A stretch of DNA of 64,000 nt. It comes from JAAYED01 sp040772225 (GTDB lineage Bacteria; Chloroflexota; Anaerolineae; UBA1429). A program made the translations under genes and the position numbers. Positions 27,318-34,763 of the stretch are shown piece after piece. The stretch lies in contig JAXGYO010000002.1 in the NCBI GenBank assembly GCA_040772225.1, positions 2,046,001 through 2,110,000 on the forward strand. The letters are read 5' to 3'. Numbering within the stretch: position 1 is the stretch's first letter; each line of letters starts with the position of its first letter. The notes below the pieces were generated by a model. That model was given only the letters and a program-made list of their open reading frames with translations, made no database searches and was not told the DNA's origin.

Positions 27318-28205
27318 TTACCCCGTCTCGCGCCAGACACTCTTCTGGGGGTCCCATGCACCCCCGGCGCTATGCTGCAGGATGGGGTGCAGAAAACGGC
27401 GCGCTTGTTCCATTGCGGTGCGCAGCTCCGTCTGAGCCAGGCCGACATCCGCCGCCAGACGCTGATAGGGCAGGCTCCAGCTATCCGGTGGCTCGGGTAG
27501 GCTCGATGGCCAGGCATGCGTGTGTCTTGCCATAAACGTGGCGGCTATAGCCGCAGAGACAGATTGCGCATCAAGGTCGCTCTGGCTGGCAATCAGCAAA
27601 ACGTCCACGAGATCCTTGACCCGGCTCGATGCCCCCGATGGATGCGGCTGAGTCAAGGCGTGCACCTTTTCCGCAAGGTGCTGGCTGAGCGGGTAACAAG
27701 GAAACGCGACTGGCTCAAGTCCGGCAAAGGTCAACAGCGAAGGTGCCGCAATCACATCGGCAGACTCGAGCACAGGATCTCCCCAGCCGACGTCGAGGTG
27801 AAACACCTCAAAGGGACGGCCATCGAGTTGAGCCTCAATCTGAAAGCGGATGCTGTGGGCATCGTCAGTCACCGGCCGATGGGGCTGGCCTACGAGATAC
27901 TCGAACCAGTCGCCCAACTCGAGTAGCCCTGCGCTTGCCAGGGTGGAATGGATGCTATCTCGCGGGCCATCAGCGAGTAGATCCATATCGAGCGTAGTAC
28001 GTGCACGCTCTCCCAGTCGATACTGAATGGCTACTCCGCCCTTTAGCAGCCATGTTTCGCCATGAGAAACCGCAAGCCTGGCAAGAAAACGCTCAAAGGT
28101 AACCATTTTGCGCAAGCGCGTCAATGGCTGACCTGTGGCCCTGCTCATAGCGTTAAGCCTCGTCTCAAGGGCGCGGCGGAAAGCGCCCGCACTGGAATAT
28201 ATCAT
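27318..28205 (-). CDS. abiEii: AbiEii/AbiGii-family nucleotidyltransferase toxin
   Basis: A 295-aa protein whose start overlaps the stop of abiEi by 4 bp. The nucleotidyltransferase core is present: KGGVAIQYRL (K55, GG at 56-57), the two-Asp motif TLDMDLL (D73, D75), and the C-terminal motif KVHALTQPHPSGASSRVKDLVDVLLIA, given here by SRVKDLVDVLL, which typifies AbiEii. AbiEii toxins transfer nucleotides to targets such as tRNA acceptor ends and abort growth on phage infection; AbiEi represses the operon and antagonises the toxin (type IV system). All key residues are intact, so the toxin should be active. Confidence 0.9.
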   Translation of the reverse strand: MIYSSAGAFRRALETRLNAMSRATGQPLTRLRKMVTFERFLARLAVSHGETWLLKGGVAIQYRLGERARTTLDMDLLADGPRDSIHSTLASAGLLELGDWFEYLVGQPHRPVTDDAHSIRFQIEAQLDGRPFEVFHLDVGWGDPVLESADVIAAPSLLTFAGLEPVAFPCYPLSQHLAEKVHALTQPHPSGASSRVKDLVDVLLIASQSDLDAQSVSAAIAATFMARHTHAWPSSLPEPPDSWSLPYQRLAADVGLAQTELRTAMEQARRFLHPILQHSAGGAWDPQKSVWRETG

Positions 28206-28801
28206 CGCGATTGCCCTCGAATGGCCTCGGTTACCAGTCTCAGCATACGCCCCCCGCGGCGCTGAGCATACTCCAGTAGAGCCGATTGAAGCACCATACC
28301 TCGCTCGATGGCCTCTCTCGTAGCCTGAACCACCAGCTCATCTGCAAGGCCTGCAAAGGCGACGTCAGCGATGGTACGCGTCACGCTCGTGATGCGCAGC
28401 CCCCCCACGTTTTTCACGTCATTGGCACCGAGCCGGTTGGTATGGATCTGAAGCAGTGCATGTCTATGCGACGCTGTTCGAGGTATGGTCACGTGAATAC
28501 GTCCGGGGAGGACGTCCGAGAGCCCGTAGTATGCCAGTGCGCTGTCGTGCGATATGACCGACGCAGGACCACATCGCAATTGCGCGACGTACAGGTCCTC
28601 GTGAGGTCCGCCAGGGTACTGTGCCAGGCGGTAGATCCCTGGGTGAACTCTCAGAAAACGTCCGGCGCGTACATAGTATGTGAGCTGTCTCTGGCTGTAG
28701 CCGGCTTCTCTGGCCTGCGCGGTCGTAAAGTATCCAGACTGCGGCTCTGCCAGGTTGTAAAGCTCTTGCGCGGAATTGCGTACCAGTCTTTCATCATTCA
28801 T
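28202..28801 (-). CDS. abiEi: AbiEi-type antitoxin/repressor of a type IV toxin-antitoxin system
   Basis: A 199-aa protein. The N-terminal winged-helix region (SGYFTTAQAREAGYSQRQLTYYVRAGRFLRVHPGIYRL, core AREAGYSQRQLTYYVRAG) is the AbiEi antitoxin DNA-binding domain; the C-terminal part (SHDSALAYYGLSDVLP, RITSVTRTIADVAFAGL) matches the AbiEi_4-type domain. It starts at ATG 28801 and overlaps abiEii by 4 bp. A 41-bp inverted repeat begins at the start codon and reaches the -10 box, so negative autoregulation, known for AbiEi, is expected. Confidence 0.9.
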   Translation of the reverse strand: MNDERLVRNSAQELYNLAEPQSGYFTTAQAREAGYSQRQLTYYVRAGRFLRVHPGIYRLAQYPGGPHEDLYVAQLRCGPASVISHDSALAYYGLSDVLPGRIHVTIPRTASHRHALLQIHTNRLGANDVKNVGGLRITSVTRTIADVAFAGLADELVVQATREAIERGMVLQSALLEYAQRRGGRMLRLVTEAIRGQSR

Positions 28802-28841
28802 GTGTGCAATACCTTACCTTTAACGTAATGTTTTGCACACA
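28801..28841. promoter_or_regulatory. AbiEi operator: long imperfect inverted repeat
   Basis: Arms of 17 bp, TGTGTGCAATACCTTAC and GTAATGTTTTGCACACA, match at 15 of 17 positions around a 7-bp centre (CTTTAAC). The outer end of one arm touches the -10 box and the other reaches the first base of the abiEi start codon. AbiEi proteins are known to bind inverted repeats in their promoter. Confidence 0.85.
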
Positions 28842-28868
28842 TTATAGCCCTCACGGGGCGGATGGCAA
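28841..28868 (-). promoter_or_regulatory. abiE operon promoter
   Basis: Minus strand: -35 TTGCCA (28868-28863), 16-bp spacer, perfect -10 TATAAT (28846-28841). The transcript would start at about 28834, within the inverted repeat, leaving a leader of about 33 nt. Confidence 0.75.
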
Positions 28869-28944
28869 CAGTGGGCGGAATCGTACAGGCCGATGCTCAC
28901 TGTTCGGGCTCCGCATGAGTCCCTCGCGATTATGCAGACTCCAG

Positions 28945-28972
28945 GTGACGTCCGCTGATAGCATGGTAGAAT
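28945..28972 (+). promoter_or_regulatory. Promoter candidate for the transketolase-kinase operon
   Basis: -35-like GTGACG at 28945, 16-bp spacer, -10 TAGAAT at 28967, 35 bp upstream of the ATG at 29007. Confidence 0.4.
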
Positions 28973-29006
28973 AGGTCTCCAAGGCACTTTACTGTGGGAG
29001 GGGCCT

Positions 29007-29843
29007 ATGCTTAGCGATAGGGAACTCAAGCTCAAGTCCATCGACTACCGCGAGACGATCCTGCGCATCATCGCGCAGGCGGGCGCCGGGCATACAGGCG
29101 GGGATCTCTCGGCCATTGACATCCTCAATGTGCTCTACAACCGCGTGCTCAACGTCTCGCCTGAGACCTTTTCCGATCCCGACCGCGACCGTTATGTCCA
29201 GTCCAAAGGGCACTGCGTGGAGGCCCTGTACACCGTGCTGGCGGAGCGAGGGTTCTTCCCTTCGGAGGAGCTGGATACCCTCTGCCGCTACGGATCGCAC
29301 CTGATCGGCCACCCCACCCGGGCGGTGCCGGGCATCGAGCACAACACCGGCGCGCTGGGACACGGCCTGGCCGTGGCGGTGGGCATGGCTCTGGCGGCGA
29401 AACTGGACGGGCGCGGCTACCGGGTCTACACCCTGCTGGGGGATGGCGAGCTGGATGAGGGGAGCAACTGGGAGGCCTCGCTGGCCGCCGCGCACTACCG
29501 TCTCGACAATCTGGTGGTGATCGTGGACCGCAACCGGCTGCAGATCACCGGCTCCACGGAGGTGGTCAACGCCCTGGAGCCCCTGGCCGACAAGTTTCGT
29601 GCCTTTGGCTATGCCGTGCGCGAGGCGGACGGCAACGATATCCCCGCGCTGCTCGAGGCCTTTGCCGCGGTACCCTTTGGGCCCGGCAAGCCGAGCCTGC
29701 TGCTGGCCAACACTGTCAAGGGCAAGGGCGTCAGTTTCATCGAGAACCAGGCGGGATGGCACCATCACGTGCCCACCGCTGAGGAATTGGAGATCGCCCG
29801 ACGCGAGCTGGCGGCGCAGCGCGCGGCGTTGGAGGTGGCGTGA
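29007..29843 (+). CDS. Transketolase, N-terminal (TPP-binding) subunit
   Basis: A 278-aa protein; ATG 29007 follows GTGGGAGGGGCC. It carries the N-terminal half of transketolase only: QAGAGHTGGDLSAIDIL, SKGHCVEALY, HPTRAVPGIEHNTGALGHGL and the thiamine-diphosphate/Mg motif GDGELDEGSNWEASLAAAHY, ending with the VDRNRLQITG segment. The C-terminal half is the next gene; the stop and the next ATG overlap (TGATG), as is usual for split transketolases. It moves two-carbon units between sugar phosphates. Genomic context (isomerase, FGGY kinase) suggests a specialised sugar, not the general pentose phosphate pathway. Confidence 0.93.
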   Translation: MLSDRELKLKSIDYRETILRIIAQAGAGHTGGDLSAIDILNVLYNRVLNVSPETFSDPDRDRYVQSKGHCVEALYTVLAERGFFPSEELDTLCRYGSHLIGHPTRAVPGIEHNTGALGHGLAVAVGMALAAKLDGRGYRVYTLLGDGELDEGSNWEASLAAAHYRLDNLVVIVDRNRLQITGSTEVVNALEPLADKFRAFGYAVREADGNDIPALLEAFAAVPFGPGKPSLLLANTVKGKGVSFIENQAGWHHHVPTAEELEIARRELAAQRAALEVA

Positions 29844-30790
29844 TGGCGATGGGCAAACCCAATCTGGACGTGTTCGCTGAGACCCTGCTTGCGCTGGCGC
29901 GCGAGGACCGCGACGTCCTGGCGGTGACCAGCGACTCGCGCGGCTCCAGCCGGCTGACCGGCTACGCTCAGGCGGTGCCGGAGCAGATCGTCGAGGTCGG
30001 TATCGCCGAGCAGAACGTGGTGGGGATCGCCGCCGGGCTGGCCTCGGCGGGTAAAAAAGTCTATGCCGTGTCTCCCGCCTGCTTTCTTACCGCCCGGGCG
30101 TTCGAGCAGATCAAGAACGACGTCTGCTACTCGGATCATCCGGTCAAGCTAGTCGGCATCAGCGCTGGCGTGAGCTATGGCGCGCTGGGGGCCACGCACC
30201 ATTCGCTGCACGACTATGCCGCGTTGCGGGCGGTCAACAATATCACTATCGTGGCGCCGGCCGACAACCTGGAGACGCGCGAGGCGATCCGCGCGGCGTA
30301 TGCCGCCGAGCATCCGGTCTATATTCGCCTGGGCAAGGCGGCCATGCCCGATGTGCATCCCGAGAGCGAGCCCTTTGTCCTGGGCCGGGCGGCGCTCATC
30401 CGCGATGGCCGCGACCTGACCTACATCGCTTGCGGGGAGACGGTCCCCGTGGCGCTGGCGGCCGCGGAGGCGCTGGAGGCGGAGGGGATCACGAGCCGCG
30501 TGCTCAGCATGCACACCATCAAGCCGCTCGACGAGGCCGCCGTGCTGGCGGCCGCGCGCGAAACGGGCACGGTGATCACGGTGGAGGAACACAGCGTGTA
30601 TGGCGGGCTCGGCGAGGCCTGTGCGGCCGTCCTGATGCGCGCCGGGGCGTGTGTCTCCTTTGAGATCGTCGGTTTTCCCGACGAGTATATGGTCTCAGGC
30701 TCGCAGAGCGAGCTCTTCCGTCACTATGGCATGACCGCGGAGGAGCTAGGCGCCACGGCACGCCGGCTGCTGGGCCGCCGATGTCATTGA
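29843..30790 (+). CDS. Transketolase, C-terminal (pyrimidine-binding) subunit
   Basis: A 315-aa protein starting at ATG 29843, sharing one base with the previous stop. The TPP pyrimidine-binding half is clear: VEVGIAEQNVVGIAAGLASAG, shown by its core EVGIAEQNVVGIAAGLA with the catalytic Glu, followed by the THHSLHDYAALRAV and IVAPADNLETREAI segments, and the C-terminal swivel domain with VEEHSVYGGLGEA. Together with the upstream gene it forms one transketolase. Spacing to the next gene is 43 bp. Confidence 0.93.
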   Translation: MAMGKPNLDVFAETLLALAREDRDVLAVTSDSRGSSRLTGYAQAVPEQIVEVGIAEQNVVGIAAGLASAGKKVYAVSPACFLTARAFEQIKNDVCYSDHPVKLVGISAGVSYGALGATHHSLHDYAALRAVNNITIVAPADNLETREAIRAAYAAEHPVYIRLGKAAMPDVHPESEPFVLGRAALIRDGRDLTYIACGETVPVALAAAEALEAEGITSRVLSMHTIKPLDEAAVLAAARETGTVITVEEHSVYGGLGEACAAVLMRAGACVSFEIVGFPDEYMVSGSQSELFRHYGMTAEELGATARRLLGRRCH

Positions 30791-30833
30791 ACGGCTTGAA
30801 CAAGGACTGTTTTCTGCAGGGAGGGAGGCAGAG

Positions 30834-32249
30834 ATGAAGACCAGGACGACGCTGGGTGTTATCCTCGGCAACCGCGACTTTTTTCCGGACAGTCTCATCG
30901 CCGCGGGTCGTGCAGAGTTGCAGGCGGTGTTGGCGGAGCTGGGCATTGAGGCGATCCTCCTGGACCCCTCAGTGACTGTCGCCGGCTCGGTGGAGACCTG
31001 GGAGGACGCGAAAAAGTGTGCGGCCCTCTTTGACGCGCATCGCAAAGAGATCGACGGCATCCTGATCAGCCTGCCCAATTTCGGCGACGAAAAGGCCGCC
31101 GTGGACGCGATCAAGCTCTCGGGCCTGCGCGTGCCCATCCTGGTGCATGCCTTTCCTGATGACCTGAACGCCCTCACGCCCGAAGTGCGGCGCGACGCCT
31201 ATTGCGGCAAGATCTCGGTCTGCAATAACCTCTACCAGTACGGTTATCCCTATTCGGTCACCCGGCGCCACACGCTGCGGCCCGGGGCGCCCGAGTTCAG
31301 GCAGGAACTGCTCAAGTTCGCCCGCGTCTGTGCTGTGGTCAACGGTCTGCGCACCGCCCGCATCGGCGCCGTGGGCGCCCGCCCCAACGCGTTCAACACC
31401 ACGCGCTATAGCGAAAAGCTGCTGCAGGATAGCGGCATCAGCGTGCAGACGGCGGACCTGTCCGAGATCCTGGGTCCCGCTGGCAAGCTGGCCGATGATG
31501 ACCCGCGTGTGGTCGAGCGCATCGCCGGTATCCACACCTATCTTGACGCTAGCGGCGTGCCCTCCGTGGCGCTGCTGCGCATGAGTAAGTTCGGCGTGGT
31601 GCTGGATGACTGGATGGCGGCGCTGGATATCGATGCCACGGCGATCCAGTGCTGGAACTCGCTCCAGTCTAACCTGGGGGCCAATGTGTGCACCCTGATG
31701 AGCATGATGAGCGAGCGCCTGCTGCCCAGCGCCTGCGAGGTGGACGTGACCGGTGCGGTGTCGATGTATGCCCTGCAGCTCGCCTCGGGCACGCCCAGCG
31801 CGCTGGTGGACTGGAACAACGACTATGGCGAGGACGAGGACCGCTGCGTGCTGTTCCACTGCGGCAACTGGCCGCGCTCGTTCTATGCCGAGACGCCGGT
31901 GATGGAGTTCGCGCCGATCCTGGGCTCCACGCTGGGCTATGACAACACCTACGGCGTGATCTCGGGCAGGGTGCCCGCCGGCCCCATGAGCTATGCCCGG
32001 GTGAGCAGCGACGACCGCGAGGGGGTCCTCAAGGCCTATGTGGGCGAAGGACGCTTCCTCGACGATCCGCTGGACACTTTTGGCAGCCGCGCAGTGGTCG
32101 AGATCCCCTGCCTGCAAGACCTGATGCAGTACATCTGCCTGAATGGCTTTGAGCACCACATGGCCATGAGCCGCTCGCAGTGTGCCGCCGTGCTGGAGGA
32201 GGCCCTGGGCAAGTATATGGGCTGGGACGTCTACCATCACTATGCGTAA
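30834..32249 (+). CDS. L-fucose/L-arabinose isomerase-fold sugar isomerase
   Basis: A 471-aa protein behind GGGAGGGAGGCAG. It belongs to the FucI/AraA-like superfamily (COG2407-like): ISLPNFGDEKAAVDAI in the first domain, IGAVGARPNAFNTTRYSEKLL in the second, and the metal-binding catalytic region ACEVDVTGAVSMYALQLASG followed by DWNNDYGEDEDRCVLFHCGN, where the Glu and Asp ligands of this fold are expected. It is shorter than FucI (about 590 aa) and close to AraA length. Family members interconvert aldoses and ketoses with Mn. In this operon it should provide the ketose for the kinase that follows; the sugar is unknown. Confidence 0.82.
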   Translation: MKTRTTLGVILGNRDFFPDSLIAAGRAELQAVLAELGIEAILLDPSVTVAGSVETWEDAKKCAALFDAHRKEIDGILISLPNFGDEKAAVDAIKLSGLRVPILVHAFPDDLNALTPEVRRDAYCGKISVCNNLYQYGYPYSVTRRHTLRPGAPEFRQELLKFARVCAVVNGLRTARIGAVGARPNAFNTTRYSEKLLQDSGISVQTADLSEILGPAGKLADDDPRVVERIAGIHTYLDASGVPSVALLRMSKFGVVLDDWMAALDIDATAIQCWNSLQSNLGANVCTLMSMMSERLLPSACEVDVTGAVSMYALQLASGTPSALVDWNNDYGEDEDRCVLFHCGNWPRSFYAETPVMEFAPILGSTLGYDNTYGVISGRVPAGPMSYARVSSDDREGVLKAYVGEGRFLDDPLDTFGSRAVVEIPCLQDLMQYICLNGFEHHMAMSRSQCAAVLEEALGKYMGWDVYHHYA

Positions 32250-32268
32250 AGTGTCCGAGGGAGGAGCG

Positions 32269-33753
32269 ATGCCGCAGTATATCCTGGCACTCGACGAGGG
32301 CACCACCAATGCCAAGGCCTGTCTGGTGGACGCGGCCGGGCGGGTGGTGCGCGAGGCCTCGCGTCCTCTGGCCGTGACCTATCCCCGACCGGCCTGGGTG
32401 GAGCAGGATGCTCGCGAGATCTGGCAGGCCACGCGAGAGGTCGCGGCCGAGGTGCTGGCAAGCATCGCGCCCGGCGATGTTGCCGCCGTGGGCGTCAGCA
32501 ACCAGCGCGAGTCGGTGTTGATCTGGGATCGCAGCAGCGGTGAGCCGCTGGGGCCCTGCATCACCTGGCAGTGCCACCGCACGGCCGGGTTCTGCGCGGA
32601 GCTGCGGGAGGCCGGGCACAATCCGATGGTTCTGGAGCGCACCGGCCTGACTCTCGATCCCATGTTCTCGGCCAGCAAGGCGCGCTGGCTGCTGGAGCAT
32701 ACGGCGCACGGGATGGCACGCGCGGAGCAGGGCGAGATCTGCGTGGGCACCGTGGATGCCTGGCTATTGTGGAACCTGACCGGCGGGCGCTCTTTCTGTT
32801 GCGACGTCACCAACGCCTCGCGGACGCAGCTCTTCAGCCTGCAGGCCCTGGACTGGGACCCCGAGCTGCTGGCGCTGTTCGGCATTCCCCGGGCGGCACT
32901 GCCCGAGGTGCGTCTCTCCAGCGCGGACTATGGCGAGACCGTCGCGCTAGAGGGGATTCCAGCGGGCCTGCCCATCGGCGCGCTCATCGGTGACTCGCAC
33001 GCCGCGCTGTTCGGTCACGCCGGGTTCGCGCCAGGGGTGATCAAGGCCACCTATGGCACCGGCTCTTCGCTCATGACGCCCACCGCTGAGCGGGTCTATT
33101 CGCAAAGCGGCCTTTCCTCCAGCATCGCCTGGGGGCACGAGCGCGCTATGTATGCTCTGGAGGGCAACATCTATGTCACCGGCGCGGCGGTGCAGTGGCT
33201 GGCGGATCTGCTGGCCCTGGAGGGAGCCGGCGCGGTTGAGGCGCTGGCGGCTACGGACTCCGAGGGCGTCTATTTCGTGCCTGCGCTCGTCGGCCTGGGG
33301 GCGCCCCACTGGCGCGACGATGCCCGCGGCCTGATTTGCGGGCTGACGCGGGGCACCGGCAGCGCCCAGGTGGCCCGCGCCACGCTGGAGTCGATCGGGT
33401 ACCAGATTCGCGATGTGTTCGAGATCATGCAGCGTGAGGCGGGAGCGCCGCTCCAGGTCCTGATGGCCGACGGCGGCCCCACGCGCAACCGCGCGCTGAT
33501 GCAGTTCCAGGCGGATATCCTGGGCGTGCCGGTGCTGGCCAGCCGGGTGAGCGATGTTTCGGCGCTGGGTGCGGCCTACCTGGCGGGGCTGACCGTGGGG
33601 CTGTGGGCATCGCGTGAGGCGCTGGCGGCGCTGGAGCGCCCGCATGACCGCTACGAGCCGGCGATGCGCGAGAGCCAGCGCGCGGCGCTATACGGGGGCT
33701 GGCAGGAAGCCGTGGGCAGAACGCTGTGGGCGCCGGAGGATCCCCGGTTCTAG
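32269..33753 (+). CDS. FGGY-family carbohydrate kinase (glycerol kinase-like)
   Basis: A 494-aa protein from ATG 32269, 19 bp after the isomerase with GGGAGGAGC before it. The ATP-binding ALDEGTTNAKACLVD starts the protein; GVSNQRESVLIWD, WQCHRT, GLTLDPMFSASKARWLLE and VGTVDAWLLWNLTGG are close to glycerol kinase blocks. The catalytic Asp is in GDSHAALFGH and the adenosine motif in MADGGPTRNRALMQFQADILG. Though glycerol kinase-like, its operon position after a transketolase and an isomerase suggests it phosphorylates a ketose; apulose kinases of the D-apiose pathway are also FGGY kinases that work with a two-subunit transketolase. Confidence 0.88.
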   Translation: MPQYILALDEGTTNAKACLVDAAGRVVREASRPLAVTYPRPAWVEQDAREIWQATREVAAEVLASIAPGDVAAVGVSNQRESVLIWDRSSGEPLGPCITWQCHRTAGFCAELREAGHNPMVLERTGLTLDPMFSASKARWLLEHTAHGMARAEQGEICVGTVDAWLLWNLTGGRSFCCDVTNASRTQLFSLQALDWDPELLALFGIPRAALPEVRLSSADYGETVALEGIPAGLPIGALIGDSHAALFGHAGFAPGVIKATYGTGSSLMTPTAERVYSQSGLSSSIAWGHERAMYALEGNIYVTGAAVQWLADLLALEGAGAVEALAATDSEGVYFVPALVGLGAPHWRDDARGLICGLTRGTGSAQVARATLESIGYQIRDVFEIMQREAGAPLQVLMADGGPTRNRALMQFQADILGVPVLASRVSDVSALGAAYLAGLTVGLWASREALAALERPHDRYEPAMRESQRAALYGGWQEAVGRTLWAPEDPRF

Positions 33754-33804
33754 CCATAGTCCAGGCTGCCGTCACGGGGCGAGGGCCGCTGGCCCGCCTA
33801 CGGT
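33754..33804. other. Gap between kinase and repeat array
   Basis: Fifty-one bp with nothing recognised; the array begins at 33805. Confidence 0.5.
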
Positions 33805-34750
33805 GCCGACAGGAATGTCGGCGGTCCAAGGGTGCCTTTTTGGGGCGCGGAGTGTAGTCCGCGTTGGGTGCGGTGGTGGCTTGCGTCTGCATCCGGAGCC
33901 GACAGGAATGTCGGCGGTCCAAGGGTGCCTTCTTGGGGCGCGGAGTGTAGTCCGCGTTGGGTGCGGCGGTGGCTTTCGTCTGCATCCGGGAGCCGACAGG
34001 AATGTCGGCGGTCCAAGGGTGCCCTCCTGGGGGCGCGCAGTTCTACTCCGCGTTGGGTGCGGCGGTGGCTTTCGTCTGCATCCGGGAGCCGACAGGAATG
34101 TCGGCGGTCCAAGGGTGCCTTCTTGGGGCGCGGAGTGTAGTCCGCGTTGGGTGCGGCGGTGGCTTTCGTTTGCATCCGGGAGCCGACAGGAATGTCGGCG
34201 GTCCTGGGGGCGCATCCGCGTTGGGTGCGGCGGTGGCTTTCGTCTGCATCCGGGAGCCGACAGGAATGTCGGCGGTCCAAGGGTGCTCTTTTGGGGCGCG
34301 GAGTGTAGTCCGCGTTGGGTGCGGTGGTGGCTTGCGTCTGCATCCGGAGCCGACAGGAATGTCGGCGGTCCAAGGGTGCCTTCTTGGGGCGCGGATTTGC
34401 ACTCCGCGTTGGGTGCGGCGGTGGCTTTCGTTTGCATCCGGGAGCCGACAGGAATGTCGGCGGTCCAAGGGTGCTCTTTTGGGGGCGCGGAGTGTAGTCC
34501 GCGTTGGGTGCGGCGGTGGCTTTCGTCTGCATCCGGGAGCCGACAGGAATGTCGGCGGTCCAAGGGTGCCCTCCTGGGGGCGCGCAGTTCTACTCCGCGT
34601 TGGGTGCGGCGGTGGCTTGCGTCTGCATCCGGAGCCGACAGGAATGTCGGCGGTCCAAGGGTGCCTTCTTGGGGCGCGGAGTGTAGTCCGCGTTGGGTGC
34701 GGTGGTGGCTTTCGTCTGCATCCGGAGCCGACAGGAATGTCGGCGGTCCA
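33805..34750. repeat. Tandem array of a ~94-bp hairpin-rich repeat, 11 copies of the core
   Basis: The 23-bp core beginning GCCGACAGGAATGTCGGC and ending GGTCC starts at 33805, 33898, 33992, 34088, 34182, 34256, 34349, 34444, 34539, 34634 and 34727. Periods are 93-96 bp, apart from one 74-bp unit (34182-34255) that lacks the ggtgcc...ggagt part. Each full unit has three inverted repeats: GCCGAC-aggaat-GTCGGC; CGCGGA-gtgtag-TCCGCG; and GGGTGC...GCATCC (with a G-U pair). The middle hairpin varies among copies (loops gtgtag, tttgcac; a variant CGCGCAGTTCTACTCCGCG has one mismatch), while the first is invariant. The array lies between the stops of two convergent genes. It contains no unique spacers, so it is not CRISPR. 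Long open frames across it reflect the repeat period and GC content. Confidence 0.95.
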
Positions 34751-34763
34751 GGCTGGCTTGTGC

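Noticed and set aside
33805..34750. CRISPR array
   Set aside because: Whole ~94-bp units recur with near-identical sequence; there are no short repeats with unique spacers and no cas genes.
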